From UBA1672 sp050633645 (lineage in GTDB: Bacteria; Pseudomonadota; Alphaproteobacteria; Micavibrionales; Micavibrionaceae), in the NCBI GenBank assembly GCA_050633645.1, contig JBOEGX010000003.1, positions 1 to 64,000 on the forward strand: a stretch of DNA of 64,000 nucleotides, read 5' to 3'. Below, in pieces: positions 43,396 to 51,506 of the stretch. A model generated the notes under the pieces. It ran no database searches. It saw only the letters and a program-made list of their open reading frames with translations, and was not told the DNA's origin. A program made the translations under genes and the position numbers. The stretch's first letter is position 1; every line of letters begins with the position of its first letter.

Positions 43396-43725
43396 ATGAA
43401 CGATAAATTTAAAAACAAAAAATTGGCAACGGCGGCTTTGGCAGGAATTCTTGCAATGGGCGCATTCTCTGCTGCTCCAGCTTATTCTGACCCCGCAAAG
43501 GGTAGTGCAGCAGGGTGCAGCAATGCCGCTGGTGAGAACGCATGTGGCGCAGCTGATGCAAGCAAGGACGCAAACTCTTGCAAAGACGCTTCATCATGTA
43601 AGGATGATAGCTCATGTAAAGACGACTCATCTTGCAAGGACGACAGCTCATGTAAAGATGATGCATCATGTAATGGCGAAGACGGTTCACATGACGAAGA
43701 AACACACGAAGAAGGCCACGAGTAA
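43396..43725 (+). CDS. Secreted acidic Cys-repeat protein, candidate MNIO-modified precursor
   Basis: The 109-residue product has a signal peptide (KKLATAALAGILAMGAFSAAPAYS, cleavage near residue 31). The mature part has eight cysteines. Six of them (62, 68, 74, 80, 86, 92) follow an exact six-residue period with the unit C-K-D-(D/A)-(S/A)-S, and the C terminus is acidic with three histidines. Synonymous codons differ between units. The gene ends 35 bases before the MNIO gene. This is the pattern expected of a RiPP precursor with repeated core units (bufferin/HvfA-like, inference). AGAAGGATAATCTCT precedes the ATG. Confidence 0.82.
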   Translation: MNDKFKNKKLATAALAGILAMGAFSAAPAYSDPAKGSAAGCSNAAGENACGAADASKDANSCKDASSCKDDSSCKDDSSCKDDSSCKDDASCNGEDGSHDEETHEEGHE

Positions 43726-43760
43726 TATCGCGCTTTCTAATAAATAGAGGGTTTTAATGC

Positions 43761-45416
43761 ATGACAATGCAAGATACAGAATTTCCTCAAATGGGGTATG
43801 GGTTGGGCTTTCGTCCGACCCATTTCTCTTACATAAAAGAACATAAACCTGACATTGATTGGTTTGAGGTCATCTCCGAGAATTATATGGATACTGGGGG
43901 CAAGCCGCGCCGCCTTCTGGATGAGCTGCGCGAGCATTACCCGATTGTGATGCATGGCGTGTCCTTATCCATCGGCACAGTTGACCCGATCAATTCCGAA
44001 TATATCGCAAAGCTTCGTAAGCTTATCGATGACGTAAACCCTAAATGGGTAAGCGACCATTTGTGTTGGACGGGCGTAGCGCATAAAAATTCACACGACC
44101 TTCTGCCCGTTCCCTATACTGATGAAGCACTGAAACACATTATTGAGCGCATAAAGCAGGTACAGGACGCATTAGGCAGGCGGATTATCCTCGAAAACCC
44201 CTCCACATATCTGGAATTCACCGCCTCCACCATGACCGAATGGGATTTCATTAAGACAATGGCGGAAGAAGCTGATTGCGGGCTTCTACTCGATGTGAAT
44301 AATATTTATGTCAGTTGCTATAACCATCGCTGGGATCCAAAAACATATATTGACGCGCTCCCCCTTGATCGGGTGCAGCAAATCCACCTGGCAGGGCACA
44401 CCAATAAAGGCACGCATATTGTTGATACGCACGATGACCACGTGATTGATGAGGTCTGGACGATGTATCGCTATATCATTGAAAAGGGCGGCTTTAAAAA
44501 CACCATGGTGGAATGGGATGATAAAATCCCTGAATTCCCCGTGGTGATGGAGGAGGTCGACAAGGCAAAGCATTGGGCGAGCGCTGATCACGCCCCTACT
44601 GAAATGCCGTCCTTCCAATCCTTCCGTGACAATATCCGCCCCAGTGAAAAACTCACACCGTATGAAGATGAACTGGGCGATATGCAAGAGGCCATTTTAA
44701 GCGGGGATGGTGAGCATATGTCCCCCCAAACCCGCATCGTGCCAAAGCCAGACTTTGCACCCGAAGAACAAATAGATAGATATATCAAGGGCTACCGCTA
44801 TCGCCTGTTTGATCTGGTTTATGATGATTATCCCGCTTTGCGTGCGTTGCTCGGTAAGCCCGCGACCGATAAACTGATCCGCGAATATGTGCAGGCCACG
44901 CCCTCCACCCATTTTAATATCAGCCGCTATGTTGAGCATTTCCCGGATTACGTGCGCGATAACGCATCGCCCTTCGCTTATGAGCTTTGCGTTCTTGAAA
45001 CCGCTCTCTCTCGGATTTTCGATGCGCAGGAATCAGCCGCCCTAACTCAAGATGATTTAACGGGATTAACCCCCGAAAGTTTCATGGAGATGGAGCTAAA
45101 GCCCCGCGCGGCGCTTAAGCTCTTTGCATTTTCCTATCCCGTGAACGCCGTGTATCAGGCGCATTTGAACGGGGAGGGCATCACTGACCCCGAAAAGGAA
45201 ACGAGCTTTTTGGCCGTCTTCCGCCATGAAGATAAGCTCTGGCGATTGGATCTGGAAGAGCGCGAATATATGGTTCTATCCTCACTCTTCGCCGGTCTCC
45301 CTGTGGGCGAAGCATTAAACGCCGCTATATCCGACGATGACGAAACCGCCTTCACCGCAATCGGTGATTGGTTTTCCAAATGGATGGGGAATGGGCTGCT
45401 TGCGAAGGCTGCGTAA
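43761..45416 (+). CDS. MNIO (DUF692) enzyme fused to a DUF2063-like domain
   Basis: The 551-residue product has an N-terminal DUF692 TIM-barrel domain (about residues 8-270), the multinuclear non-heme iron oxidase family that modifies Cys in RiPPs. Candidate metal ligands are H65 (MHGVSLS), H100 (DHLCW), E145 (ENPSTY), D178 (LDVNN), H209 (QIHLAGH), D222/H224 (VDTHDDH) and E251 (VEWDD). After a linker, residues about 340-551 resemble DUF2063 (the BufC/HvfC partner), with FDLVYDDYPALRALLG. In described systems these are usually separate proteins. AGAGG lies about 10 bases before the ATG. The sequence is visibly GC-richer than the precursor genes. Confidence 0.93.
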   Translation: MTMQDTEFPQMGYGLGFRPTHFSYIKEHKPDIDWFEVISENYMDTGGKPRRLLDELREHYPIVMHGVSLSIGTVDPINSEYIAKLRKLIDDVNPKWVSDHLCWTGVAHKNSHDLLPVPYTDEALKHIIERIKQVQDALGRRIILENPSTYLEFTASTMTEWDFIKTMAEEADCGLLLDVNNIYVSCYNHRWDPKTYIDALPLDRVQQIHLAGHTNKGTHIVDTHDDHVIDEVWTMYRYIIEKGGFKNTMVEWDDKIPEFPVVMEEVDKAKHWASADHAPTEMPSFQSFRDNIRPSEKLTPYEDELGDMQEAILSGDGEHMSPQTRIVPKPDFAPEEQIDRYIKGYRYRLFDLVYDDYPALRALLGKPATDKLIREYVQATPSTHFNISRYVEHFPDYVRDNASPFAYELCVLETALSRIFDAQESAALTQDDLTGLTPESFMEMELKPRAALKLFAFSYPVNAVYQAHLNGEGITDPEKETSFLAVFRHEDKLWRLDLEEREYMVLSSLFAGLPVGEALNAAISDDDETAFTAIGDWFSKWMGNGLLAKAA

Positions 45417-45448
45417 TGTCATTGCGAGGGGGATACAAAAACTAATGT

Positions 45449-45504
45449 GTCATTCTGAGGCAAAGCCGAAGAATCTAAGATTCTTCACTCTCGTTCAGGA
45501 TGAC
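45449..45504. repeat. Palindromic interspersed repeat, copy 1
   Basis: A 56-base palindrome: GTCATTCTGAGG... with the perfect inner dyad GAAGAATCT-A-AGATTCTTC (45468-45486) and outer arm TTCAGGATGAC. It lies after the MNIO gene and supplies the last codons and stop of the disrupted minus-strand gene (RHPERE, stop). A related fragment GTCATTGCGAG occurs at 45418-45428. The other copy is in the ABC-F gene. Confidence 0.8.
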
Positions 45505-46233
45505 GAAGAGCCTTAATCCAATTACATAGCTTTATAAATAGATGCTTTAGTGAGTTTGGCTTAGATATCCTGTGTTTTTCATTTAACTCATACCTAAAAT
45601 ATTTTTCTTTATACTTGTTTCTTATGATTAACTTATCGCTATACAGTTTTTTGTATTTTATGTAGGGATGCTTGATATAAAAGACGGGTTCACATTCTAT
45701 AATTTCTTTAAAATCATAATTTATTATTGATGAAAAAGGCATGTGGTAAATTAAGCAAGCGTTGGCAATTTCTCGAAACCCTTTAAATGTCCGCCCTTTC
45801 GTCTCTATAAAAAAAGCATTGTGCTTATCTATATAAATACTAGATGAGTAAAACCAAATGTGCTGTTGAAAATTTAACCCTGTATTGTCTATATAGCCAC
45901 TAGGTAATGTTTGTTCTTCGAAGTCATGAAACCAGAGATGATTTATATATGCATCATCATCTAGATTCCACGGGTAGTTTTTCCAAAATACAAAGCGTAT
46001 TCCAATGTCTCTTTTACCATGTTTGTATTTGCCTAATACGTATTCATCGAGTGGTTTTTCAATACGGTCTCTAAATTCTAAATTGGTTTTTATTTCGTGG
46101 GTTTTCCTTTTGAAATTCCAACTGATAACAAATTTTATTAAGTGATAACTGCCAATGAAGAAGATAATGTCCTTAAGGAGGTTTATCCATTCGTGATATT
46201 CTCGATATATTGGATAATACTTTCTATACTCAC
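45485..46233 (-). pseudogene. Frame-disrupted AT-rich gene of unknown function
   Basis: On the minus strand one frame is open from 46237 to the stop at 45485. It reads as real protein (GKYKHGKRDIGIRFVFWKN, NLDDDAYINHLWFHDFEEQ, KHNAFFIETKGRTFKGFRE), but has no ATG, GTG or TTG until 45742. A GTG at 46233 overlaps the ABC-F stop as GTGA, with GGAGG upstream; it encodes MSIESIIQYIENITNG and stops at 46183. A -1 frame change near 46185-46200 would join both into about 245 residues with an N-terminal hydrophobic segment. So it is probably a gene broken by a one-base change, or a sequencing error. The family is not recognised. A short version from ATG 45742 would be 85 residues. Confidence 0.65.
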
Positions 46234-48074
46234 CCCTTCATCTCCTCCAATTCCAACCACCGAAGCTCTTTCTCTGCCAATGTATCTTGCACATCAGGCA
46301 GACGAGTAGAGGCGCGCATGAACTTATCCGCATCACTCATATATAAATCAGGGTCTTCAAGTAAAGCCTGTAAATCTGACACTTCTTTTTCGAGCTTTTT
46401 AATCTCCTTCGGCAGTTTCTCAAGCTCTAATTTGTATTTATAGGAGAGCTTGCCATCACCTTTATTGTCATTCTGAGGAGGCGTAGCCTGCGAAGAATCT
46501 TTAGATCCTTCGCTGCGCTCAGGATGACGGGGTGAGGGCTTCTGCTTCTCTTCTGCCGCTTTTGCCGCCTTAAATGCGATATAATCGCTGTAACCGCCGA
46601 TAATGCCCTCAACCTCGGCATTGCCTTCAAACGCCAATGTCTTCGTCACCACCTGATCCAAAAAGTCACGGTCATGTGATACAACAAATAGCGTGCCGTC
46701 ATATTTCTTCAAAATGCCAGTGAGCATATCAAGCGTATCCATATCCAAATCATTTGTCGGCTCATCCATAATGAGCATGCTTCCCGGGTTCGATAGGATT
46801 TTAGACAGCATCAAACGGTTCTTCTGTCCGCCCGATAACGTCGAAACCTGCCGCCAAGCGTCTTCAGGGTCAAACAAGAAATCCTTCAAATACCCGCAAA
46901 CATGGCGTGATTTTCCGCGCACATCCAAATAATCAGAGCCTTCAGGGCATAAATTATCTTTAAGCGATTTTTCTTCCTGCAGCATCGAACGCTTCTGATC
47001 GAAATAGCTGAATGTTAGGTTCTTCGCCATCTTAATGCGGCCCGAATCTGGCTCTTCTTCCCCTGTCAAAAGGCGTAAAAACGTAGTTTTACCCGCGCCG
47101 TTCTTGCCCAAAATTCCGATGCGGTCGCCTTTTTTAATGCGCATATTGAACTTATCAAGGATGAGCTTATCACCATAGCTTTTGCCAATATTGAAAAACT
47201 CCGCGACATTGCGCGATGATTCCTCCGCCGTAATCACGGGAAGGTCAATTTTAGAGGTCACGCGGCGATAGGCTTTGGCGTCTTTTTCAAACTGCGCACG
47301 TGCCTCAAACGCTTCTGCTTGGCGGCGAACGTTGCGCTTTACACGCGCTTTTACACCCTTATTCGCCCATTCGATTTCCTGATCAACCTTTTTTGCGCGG
47401 TTATGAAGCTCGCGTCCCTCTTGCTCCAACATCTCCTTCGACCATTCCTCGAAATGAGCAAATCCCCGCGGCGCAGTGCGTAAAGATCCGCGATCAATCC
47501 AAAATACGCGATCGGTTGTGTTGGCCAGAAACTTACGATCATGCGAAACAATAACAACGGCGCCGGGATAGCGCGAAATATACCCCTCCAACCATTCAAT
47601 CAGCTCCAAATCCATATGGTTTGTCGGCTCATCAAGCAACAGGATATCAGGCTCTTCCACGAGTGCACGAGCGAGAGATGCACGGCGCAGCTGCCCCCCC
47701 GATAAATTCTCTAACGTGTCATTGACATTCAAATGCAGCGGCGCAATCACCATTTCAATGCGGTAATCAATATCCCAATCTTCCAAATCATCAGGCAATC
47801 CTTCAAACACATATTCTTTGACCGTCATACCAGGGGCTGGCTTCACATTTTGTTGCATATAGCCCGTCGTCGTCCCCGCAAGCAGGAAACGTTTTCCGTC
47901 ATCAAGCTCACGCTCCCCCGTGATCATATTCATGAGCGTGGTTTTCCCCGCGCCATTCTTCCCGACCAGCGCGATTTTCCGCCCCGAATGAATATGAAAG
48001 GTCATGCCCTCGAAAAACGGTTTCGCCGCAATCATCACGGTGGCTTCTTCTACACTTAAAATCAGGTCGGACAT
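46230..48074 (-). CDS. ABC-F family ATPase (Uup-like)
   Basis: ABC-F proteins are cytoplasmic ATPases without membrane domains that act on ribosomes or DNA. The 614-residue product has two ABC modules, each with Walker A (GKNGAGKTT), an LSGGQ signature and Walker B (LLLDEPTNHMD, LIMDEPTNDLD). A linker joins them and a C-terminal coiled coil (KYKLELEKLPKEIKKLEKEVSDL) is typical of Uup. The segment RHPERSEGSKDSSQATPPQN before the coiled coil is translated from an inserted palindromic repeat. The stop overlaps a GTG of the disrupted downstream gene (GTGA). Confidence 0.93.
   Translation of the reverse strand: MSDLILSVEEATVMIAAKPFFEGMTFHIHSGRKIALVGKNGAGKTTLMNMITGERELDDGKRFLLAGTTTGYMQQNVKPAPGMTVKEYVFEGLPDDLEDWDIDYRIEMVIAPLHLNVNDTLENLSGGQLRRASLARALVEEPDILLLDEPTNHMDLELIEWLEGYISRYPGAVVIVSHDRKFLANTTDRVFWIDRGSLRTAPRGFAHFEEWSKEMLEQEGRELHNRAKKVDQEIEWANKGVKARVKRNVRRQAEAFEARAQFEKDAKAYRRVTSKIDLPVITAEESSRNVAEFFNIGKSYGDKLILDKFNMRIKKGDRIGILGKNGAGKTTFLRLLTGEEEPDSGRIKMAKNLTFSYFDQKRSMLQEEKSLKDNLCPEGSDYLDVRGKSRHVCGYLKDFLFDPEDAWRQVSTLSGGQKNRLMLSKILSNPGSMLIMDEPTNDLDMDTLDMLTGILKKYDGTLFVVSHDRDFLDQVVTKTLAFEGNAEVEGIIGGYSDYIAFKAAKAAEEKQKPSPRHPERSEGSKDSSQATPPQNDNKGDGKLSYKYKLELEKLPKEIKKLEKEVSDLQALLEDPDLYMSDADKFMRASTRLPDVQDTLAEKELRWLELEEMKG
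46467..46528. repeat. Palindromic interspersed repeat, copy 2, in frame inside the ABC-F gene
   Basis: A 62-base palindrome with outer arms GTCATTCTGAG (46467-46477) and CTCAGGATGAC (46518-46528), and inner GAAGAATCT/AGATCCTTC. It is read in frame within the coding sequence and adds about 20 residues with PERSEG and SKDSSQ text. It falls in the flexible linker before the C-terminal coiled coil, where insertion is tolerated. It resembles in-coding palindromic elements known from Rickettsia (comparison by type, not by sequence). Confidence 0.82.
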
Positions 48075-48140
48075 ATCTACTCTCTATGGGCTATTTATGC
48101 GCCGTTTGTAGCAGAATGAGAGAGGGAGGGGAATATAATA

Positions 48141-48572
48141 TTATGTTTTCATGATTTTAAACGCTTGGGCAAAACAGGAAAAAATGAATACGCATATTAT
48201 CAGATAAGATAGGGGAACAAACACAGAATGATATGATTTTATAAACGTTGAAAATATACCTATTAACCCTATTGATATTAATGTCGTATTTAAAAAAATT
48301 GGAACACACAGAATTATAAAATTCTGCAAAAATATTTTTAGATTCGCTAATCTGTGTACCTTGTAAATATACAGTGCCACAGTAAATAGCGTAGCTAAAA
48401 AGAAGTATGTTAAGGAGAAAGGAAAATGTTTTTGGCCAAAGAACAAAAAACTATGGACAGGGCTAAGAACAAAAATAAGGGCTATCAAAAGGTAGATTGT
48501 TTTTTCTATCTTTGTTACAGAACCTTTCTTTAACTTTTCTGATAATTTCCGATGATCTAAAATTGTGAACAT
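48141..48572 (-). CDS. Small membrane protein of unknown function
   Basis: The 143-residue product has four hydrophobic segments (TIYLLIALIFVLSPVHSFLFF, LTYFFLATLFTVALYIY, IFLQNFIILCVPIFLNTTLI, and SVFVPLSYLIICVFIFSCF). The start is 2 bases after the stop of the HglS-like gene, so it may be translated by coupling. The region is very AT-rich compared with its neighbours, which suggests acquired DNA. No family is recognised. Confidence 0.6.
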   Translation of the reverse strand: MFTILDHRKLSEKLKKGSVTKIEKTIYLLIALIFVLSPVHSFLFFGQKHFPFSLTYFFLATLFTVALYIYKVHRLANLKIFLQNFIILCVPIFLNTTLISIGLIGIFSTFIKSYHSVFVPLSYLIICVFIFSCFAQAFKIMKT

Positions 48573-48574
48573 GT

Positions 48575-49924
48575 CTAACCCAACACCGCCTTCAAACTCT
48601 CATCCTCCATCGCTTGGTAGAGGTCAAACTCACTCGCCACGCTTTGCCCCAGTGCTTTCTCAAAGGCATCTTGGCTAGAGCTTTTAAATGTATCAACGCG
48701 GGTTTTATCCGAAGCGTTAGAGGAGAATATTCCCGCCGCACTCACGGGCAAAAAATCCTCATAGGTAATCGGCAGATAATCAACCAGACCACCCGCGATG
48801 AGTTCCTCGATATCATCATGGTTAAGGCCTTCCGCCAAGCCCTTTTCCGTCACAAAGTATTGGAAATACGCAAGTTTTTGTTCACGCATTTCAGCGGGAG
48901 AGGATGGAAATTTCTCAAACACATCATCCAGAATTTTCATATACTCATCGGCATTAGAGCCATCAGGAGCAGGAATGATCCGCCTGCGCACCTCCGCTAA
49001 TAATTCATCATACAAGGCGCGTCCCTTCGGCGTTAGAGCTGCGCCGCGCTGTTCAATCTCCCCAAATCGTGCGGTGTGCGAACCCGCAACCCCGTCAAAT
49101 AACACATCCTCGGTCAGGGCCTTAAACGAAGTCTGGCGCAGCAGAATAGGGCAGCCTGGCGGCGGCCCTTCCACCACATTCTTTGCATTCATTCCACGCC
49201 TTGGCATCTCCGCATGGATTATATCAATATCAAGCGTTCGCGGAGTGAGGTGATTAATATGCGGCCCTTTAAAACACACAATATCCGCCGCGCGCGGGTC
49301 GGCATCACACAACTCCTCATAAAATTCTTTATCAACAGCCGCATCCTTATGCCATTTGAAGGTGTATGTTGCCTGATCGATGAATTCCTTCGTATCGCCC
49401 TCATTCAGGCCGCCGTCTTTCTCGGTTTTATCGACAAGTTCATAAAGCGCGGGCGTGAATATATCGCGAGCCTCTAAAATCTCATCTGAAGTCTTTCGTA
49501 AATTCGCATCTTGAATTAATTCAGTGCGCAATAACGAGCAAAACACCCGAAACGGCGAGCGTGAGAGCGAAGCCGCGTCAACAGAGCGAAACGCGGTGGA
49601 GTGCACAGGAACATTGGCTTGCGTCAAATCATAATAAGAAACGGGGCGCATCCCCATAACCCCAAAGACACGCGCCATCATTTTAAGCTCAGACGCGGTG
49701 CCAACACGAATCGCGCCATGACGCTCTTCATTAATGCGCGCCAGATTATCACTCTCGGACAGCTTTTTCTTTAAAACCGGATCGGCATCCAAAGCGCGCT
49801 TATTCGCCAACGCAACTAAATCCAATAACGCACCATAGGCCGGCACTTCCGCTCGATACATCACCGACATAGCGCGTGAAAATCGCGCACGAATATCATC
49901 GGGGGATATGAAAGAATTGCTCAT
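48575..49924 (-). CDS. hglS: 2-oxoadipate dioxygenase/decarboxylase (HglS/YdcJ, DUF1338)
   Basis: Members of DUF1338 such as HglS convert 2-oxoadipate to 2-hydroxyglutarate with O2 and Fe(II) in bacterial lysine breakdown. The 449-residue product matches the family: NEERHGAIRVGTASELKMMARVFGVMGMRPVSYYDL at residues about 65-100 contains the likely metal His, followed by HSTAFRS, and GPHINHLTPRTLDID. Length is normal. GAGGAAGG precedes the ATG. It is divergent from an ALDH7-type aldehyde dehydrogenase, which fits the 2-aminoadipate pathway. Confidence 0.88.
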   Translation of the reverse strand: MSNSFISPDDIRARFSRAMSVMYRAEVPAYGALLDLVALANKRALDADPVLKKKLSESDNLARINEERHGAIRVGTASELKMMARVFGVMGMRPVSYYDLTQANVPVHSTAFRSVDAASLSRSPFRVFCSLLRTELIQDANLRKTSDEILEARDIFTPALYELVDKTEKDGGLNEGDTKEFIDQATYTFKWHKDAAVDKEFYEELCDADPRAADIVCFKGPHINHLTPRTLDIDIIHAEMPRRGMNAKNVVEGPPPGCPILLRQTSFKALTEDVLFDGVAGSHTARFGEIEQRGAALTPKGRALYDELLAEVRRRIIPAPDGSNADEYMKILDDVFEKFPSSPAEMREQKLAYFQYFVTEKGLAEGLNHDDIEELIAGGLVDYLPITYEDFLPVSAAGIFSSNASDKTRVDTFKSSSQDAFEKALGQSVASEFDLYQAMEDESLKAVLG

Positions 49925-50006
49925 GAAATGGCCTTCCTCTGTTTAACAACAACATCATTCATGATACACTAAAGCCATAAATTTTTCATGTGTTTTAGGG
50001 GGCTTT

Positions 50007-51500
50007 ATGAACATCACAGCGGAAAAAATCATTCACGATTTAGAGCTTGAAATCGGAACAGGGGATATGGACGTATTCTCACCCATTGATGGCCAAAAGA
50101 TCGGCGCAGTGCATAAAGATACCTCTGAATCCGCGCGAACGAAAATCACAAATGCACATGCCGCCTTCCTTGATTGGAGAGCTGTTCCTGCGCCACGACG
50201 CGGTGAATTAGTGCGTATATTCGGTAATATATTGCGAGAGAATAAAGAGGCGCTGGGCGCACTTGTGACCCTTGAATGCGGAAAAATATACCAAGAAGGA
50301 TTGGGCGAAGTACAAGAAATGATCGATATCTGTGATTTCGCAGTTGGCCTCTCGCGTCAGCTTTACGGTCTGACGATTGCATCAGAACGCCCACAGCATA
50401 AAATGCGCGAAATTTGGCAGCCTTTGGGCGTAACAGGAATTATCAGTGCATTTAATTTTCCCGTTGCCGTATGGGCATGGAACACGGCGCTCGCGCTTGT
50501 CTGCGGAAACAGTGTCGTTTGGAAGCCATCCGAAAAAACACCAATCACCGCGCTGGCATGTCAAAAATTGTTTGAACAAGCATGCCAAGAGTTTGGTGAT
50601 GATGCCCCGCAAAACCTATCTTCACTTCTGATCGGTGAGGCGGATATTGGTGAGGTTTTGGTTGATGATACACGTGTCCCCCTGATTAGTGCAACTGGAA
50701 GCACTGCGATGGGTCAAGCCGTCGCCCCACGCGTAGCAGAGCGTTTCGGACGCAGTATTTTGGAGCTTGGCGGTAATAACGCGATTATCGTGGCCCCAAG
50801 TGCGGATTTAAAACTCGCCCTTCAGGCCATAGTATTCGGCGCGGTCGGAACATGTGGGCAAAGATGCACCTCAACCCGCCGCGTATTTCTGCATGAGAGC
50901 ATATATGAAACAGTTCTAACACAAATAAAATCCGCATATAAAACACTCTCCCTTGGCGATCCGTTGGATGAAAAATCGCTCGTCGGTCCATTGATTGACC
51001 AAGATGCTTACAACGCAATGCAATCCGCATTAAATGGCGCGCAAGGGATTGTGAGTGGAGGAGGCCGAGCTTTAGAAGATCAATACCCTGATGCTTATTA
51101 TGTACGTCCCGCAGTCGTTGAAATGCCAGACGGGTCAAATATAGAAAGTGAAACCTTCGCTCCGATACTATATGTCTTTAAATACAAGGATCTGTCCGAA
51201 GCCATCGCTCGTCAAAATGCTGTGCCACAAGGGCTATCCTCTGCCATCTTCACAAAAGACGCGTTAGAGGCAGAGTTGTTCACCTCCGAAACAGGCAGCG
51301 ATTGCGGTATCGCCAATGTGAATATTGGTACATCGGGCGCAGAAATCGGTGGCGCATTCGGCGGGGAAAAGGAAACAGGCGGCGGGCGTGAAAGCGGATC
51401 AGACAGCTGGAAAGCCTATATGCGCCGTATGACGTCAACGGTAAATTATTCTGATGAATTGCCACTGGCGCAGGGCATTAAGTTTGATTTAGAGGAATAG
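50007..51500 (+). CDS. ALDH7-type aldehyde dehydrogenase, likely aminoadipate semialdehyde
   Basis: The 497-residue product is an NAD-dependent aldehyde dehydrogenase of the ALDH7 (antiquitin/AmaB) group. It has the N-terminal domain with VPAPRRGELVRIFGNILRENKEALGALVTLECGKI, ISAFNFPVAVWAWNTALALVCGNSVVWKPSEKTP, ELGGNNAIIV with the general-base Glu, and catalytic Cys in GTCGQRCTSTRR. This group oxidises 2-aminoadipate 6-semialdehyde to 2-aminoadipate. The divergent HglS-like gene upstream supports a role in lysine catabolism (inference). GGGGGC precedes the ATG. Confidence 0.92.
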   Translation: MNITAEKIIHDLELEIGTGDMDVFSPIDGQKIGAVHKDTSESARTKITNAHAAFLDWRAVPAPRRGELVRIFGNILRENKEALGALVTLECGKIYQEGLGEVQEMIDICDFAVGLSRQLYGLTIASERPQHKMREIWQPLGVTGIISAFNFPVAVWAWNTALALVCGNSVVWKPSEKTPITALACQKLFEQACQEFGDDAPQNLSSLLIGEADIGEVLVDDTRVPLISATGSTAMGQAVAPRVAERFGRSILELGGNNAIIVAPSADLKLALQAIVFGAVGTCGQRCTSTRRVFLHESIYETVLTQIKSAYKTLSLGDPLDEKSLVGPLIDQDAYNAMQSALNGAQGIVSGGGRALEDQYPDAYYVRPAVVEMPDGSNIESETFAPILYVFKYKDLSEAIARQNAVPQGLSSAIFTKDALEAELFTSETGSDCGIANVNIGTSGAEIGGAFGGEKETGGGRESGSDSWKAYMRRMTSTVNYSDELPLAQGIKFDLEE

Positions 51501-51506
51501 AAAAAA

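Noticed and set aside
43579..43671. CRISPR-like or simple DNA repeat array
   Set aside because: Units are 18 bases, contiguous and coding, with changes at synonymous positions. There are no spacers.
43409..43747. Overlapping frames on both strands in the Cys-rich genes
   Set aside because: These are shadows of the repeat composition. The chosen frames have signal peptides and proper ribosome-binding sites.
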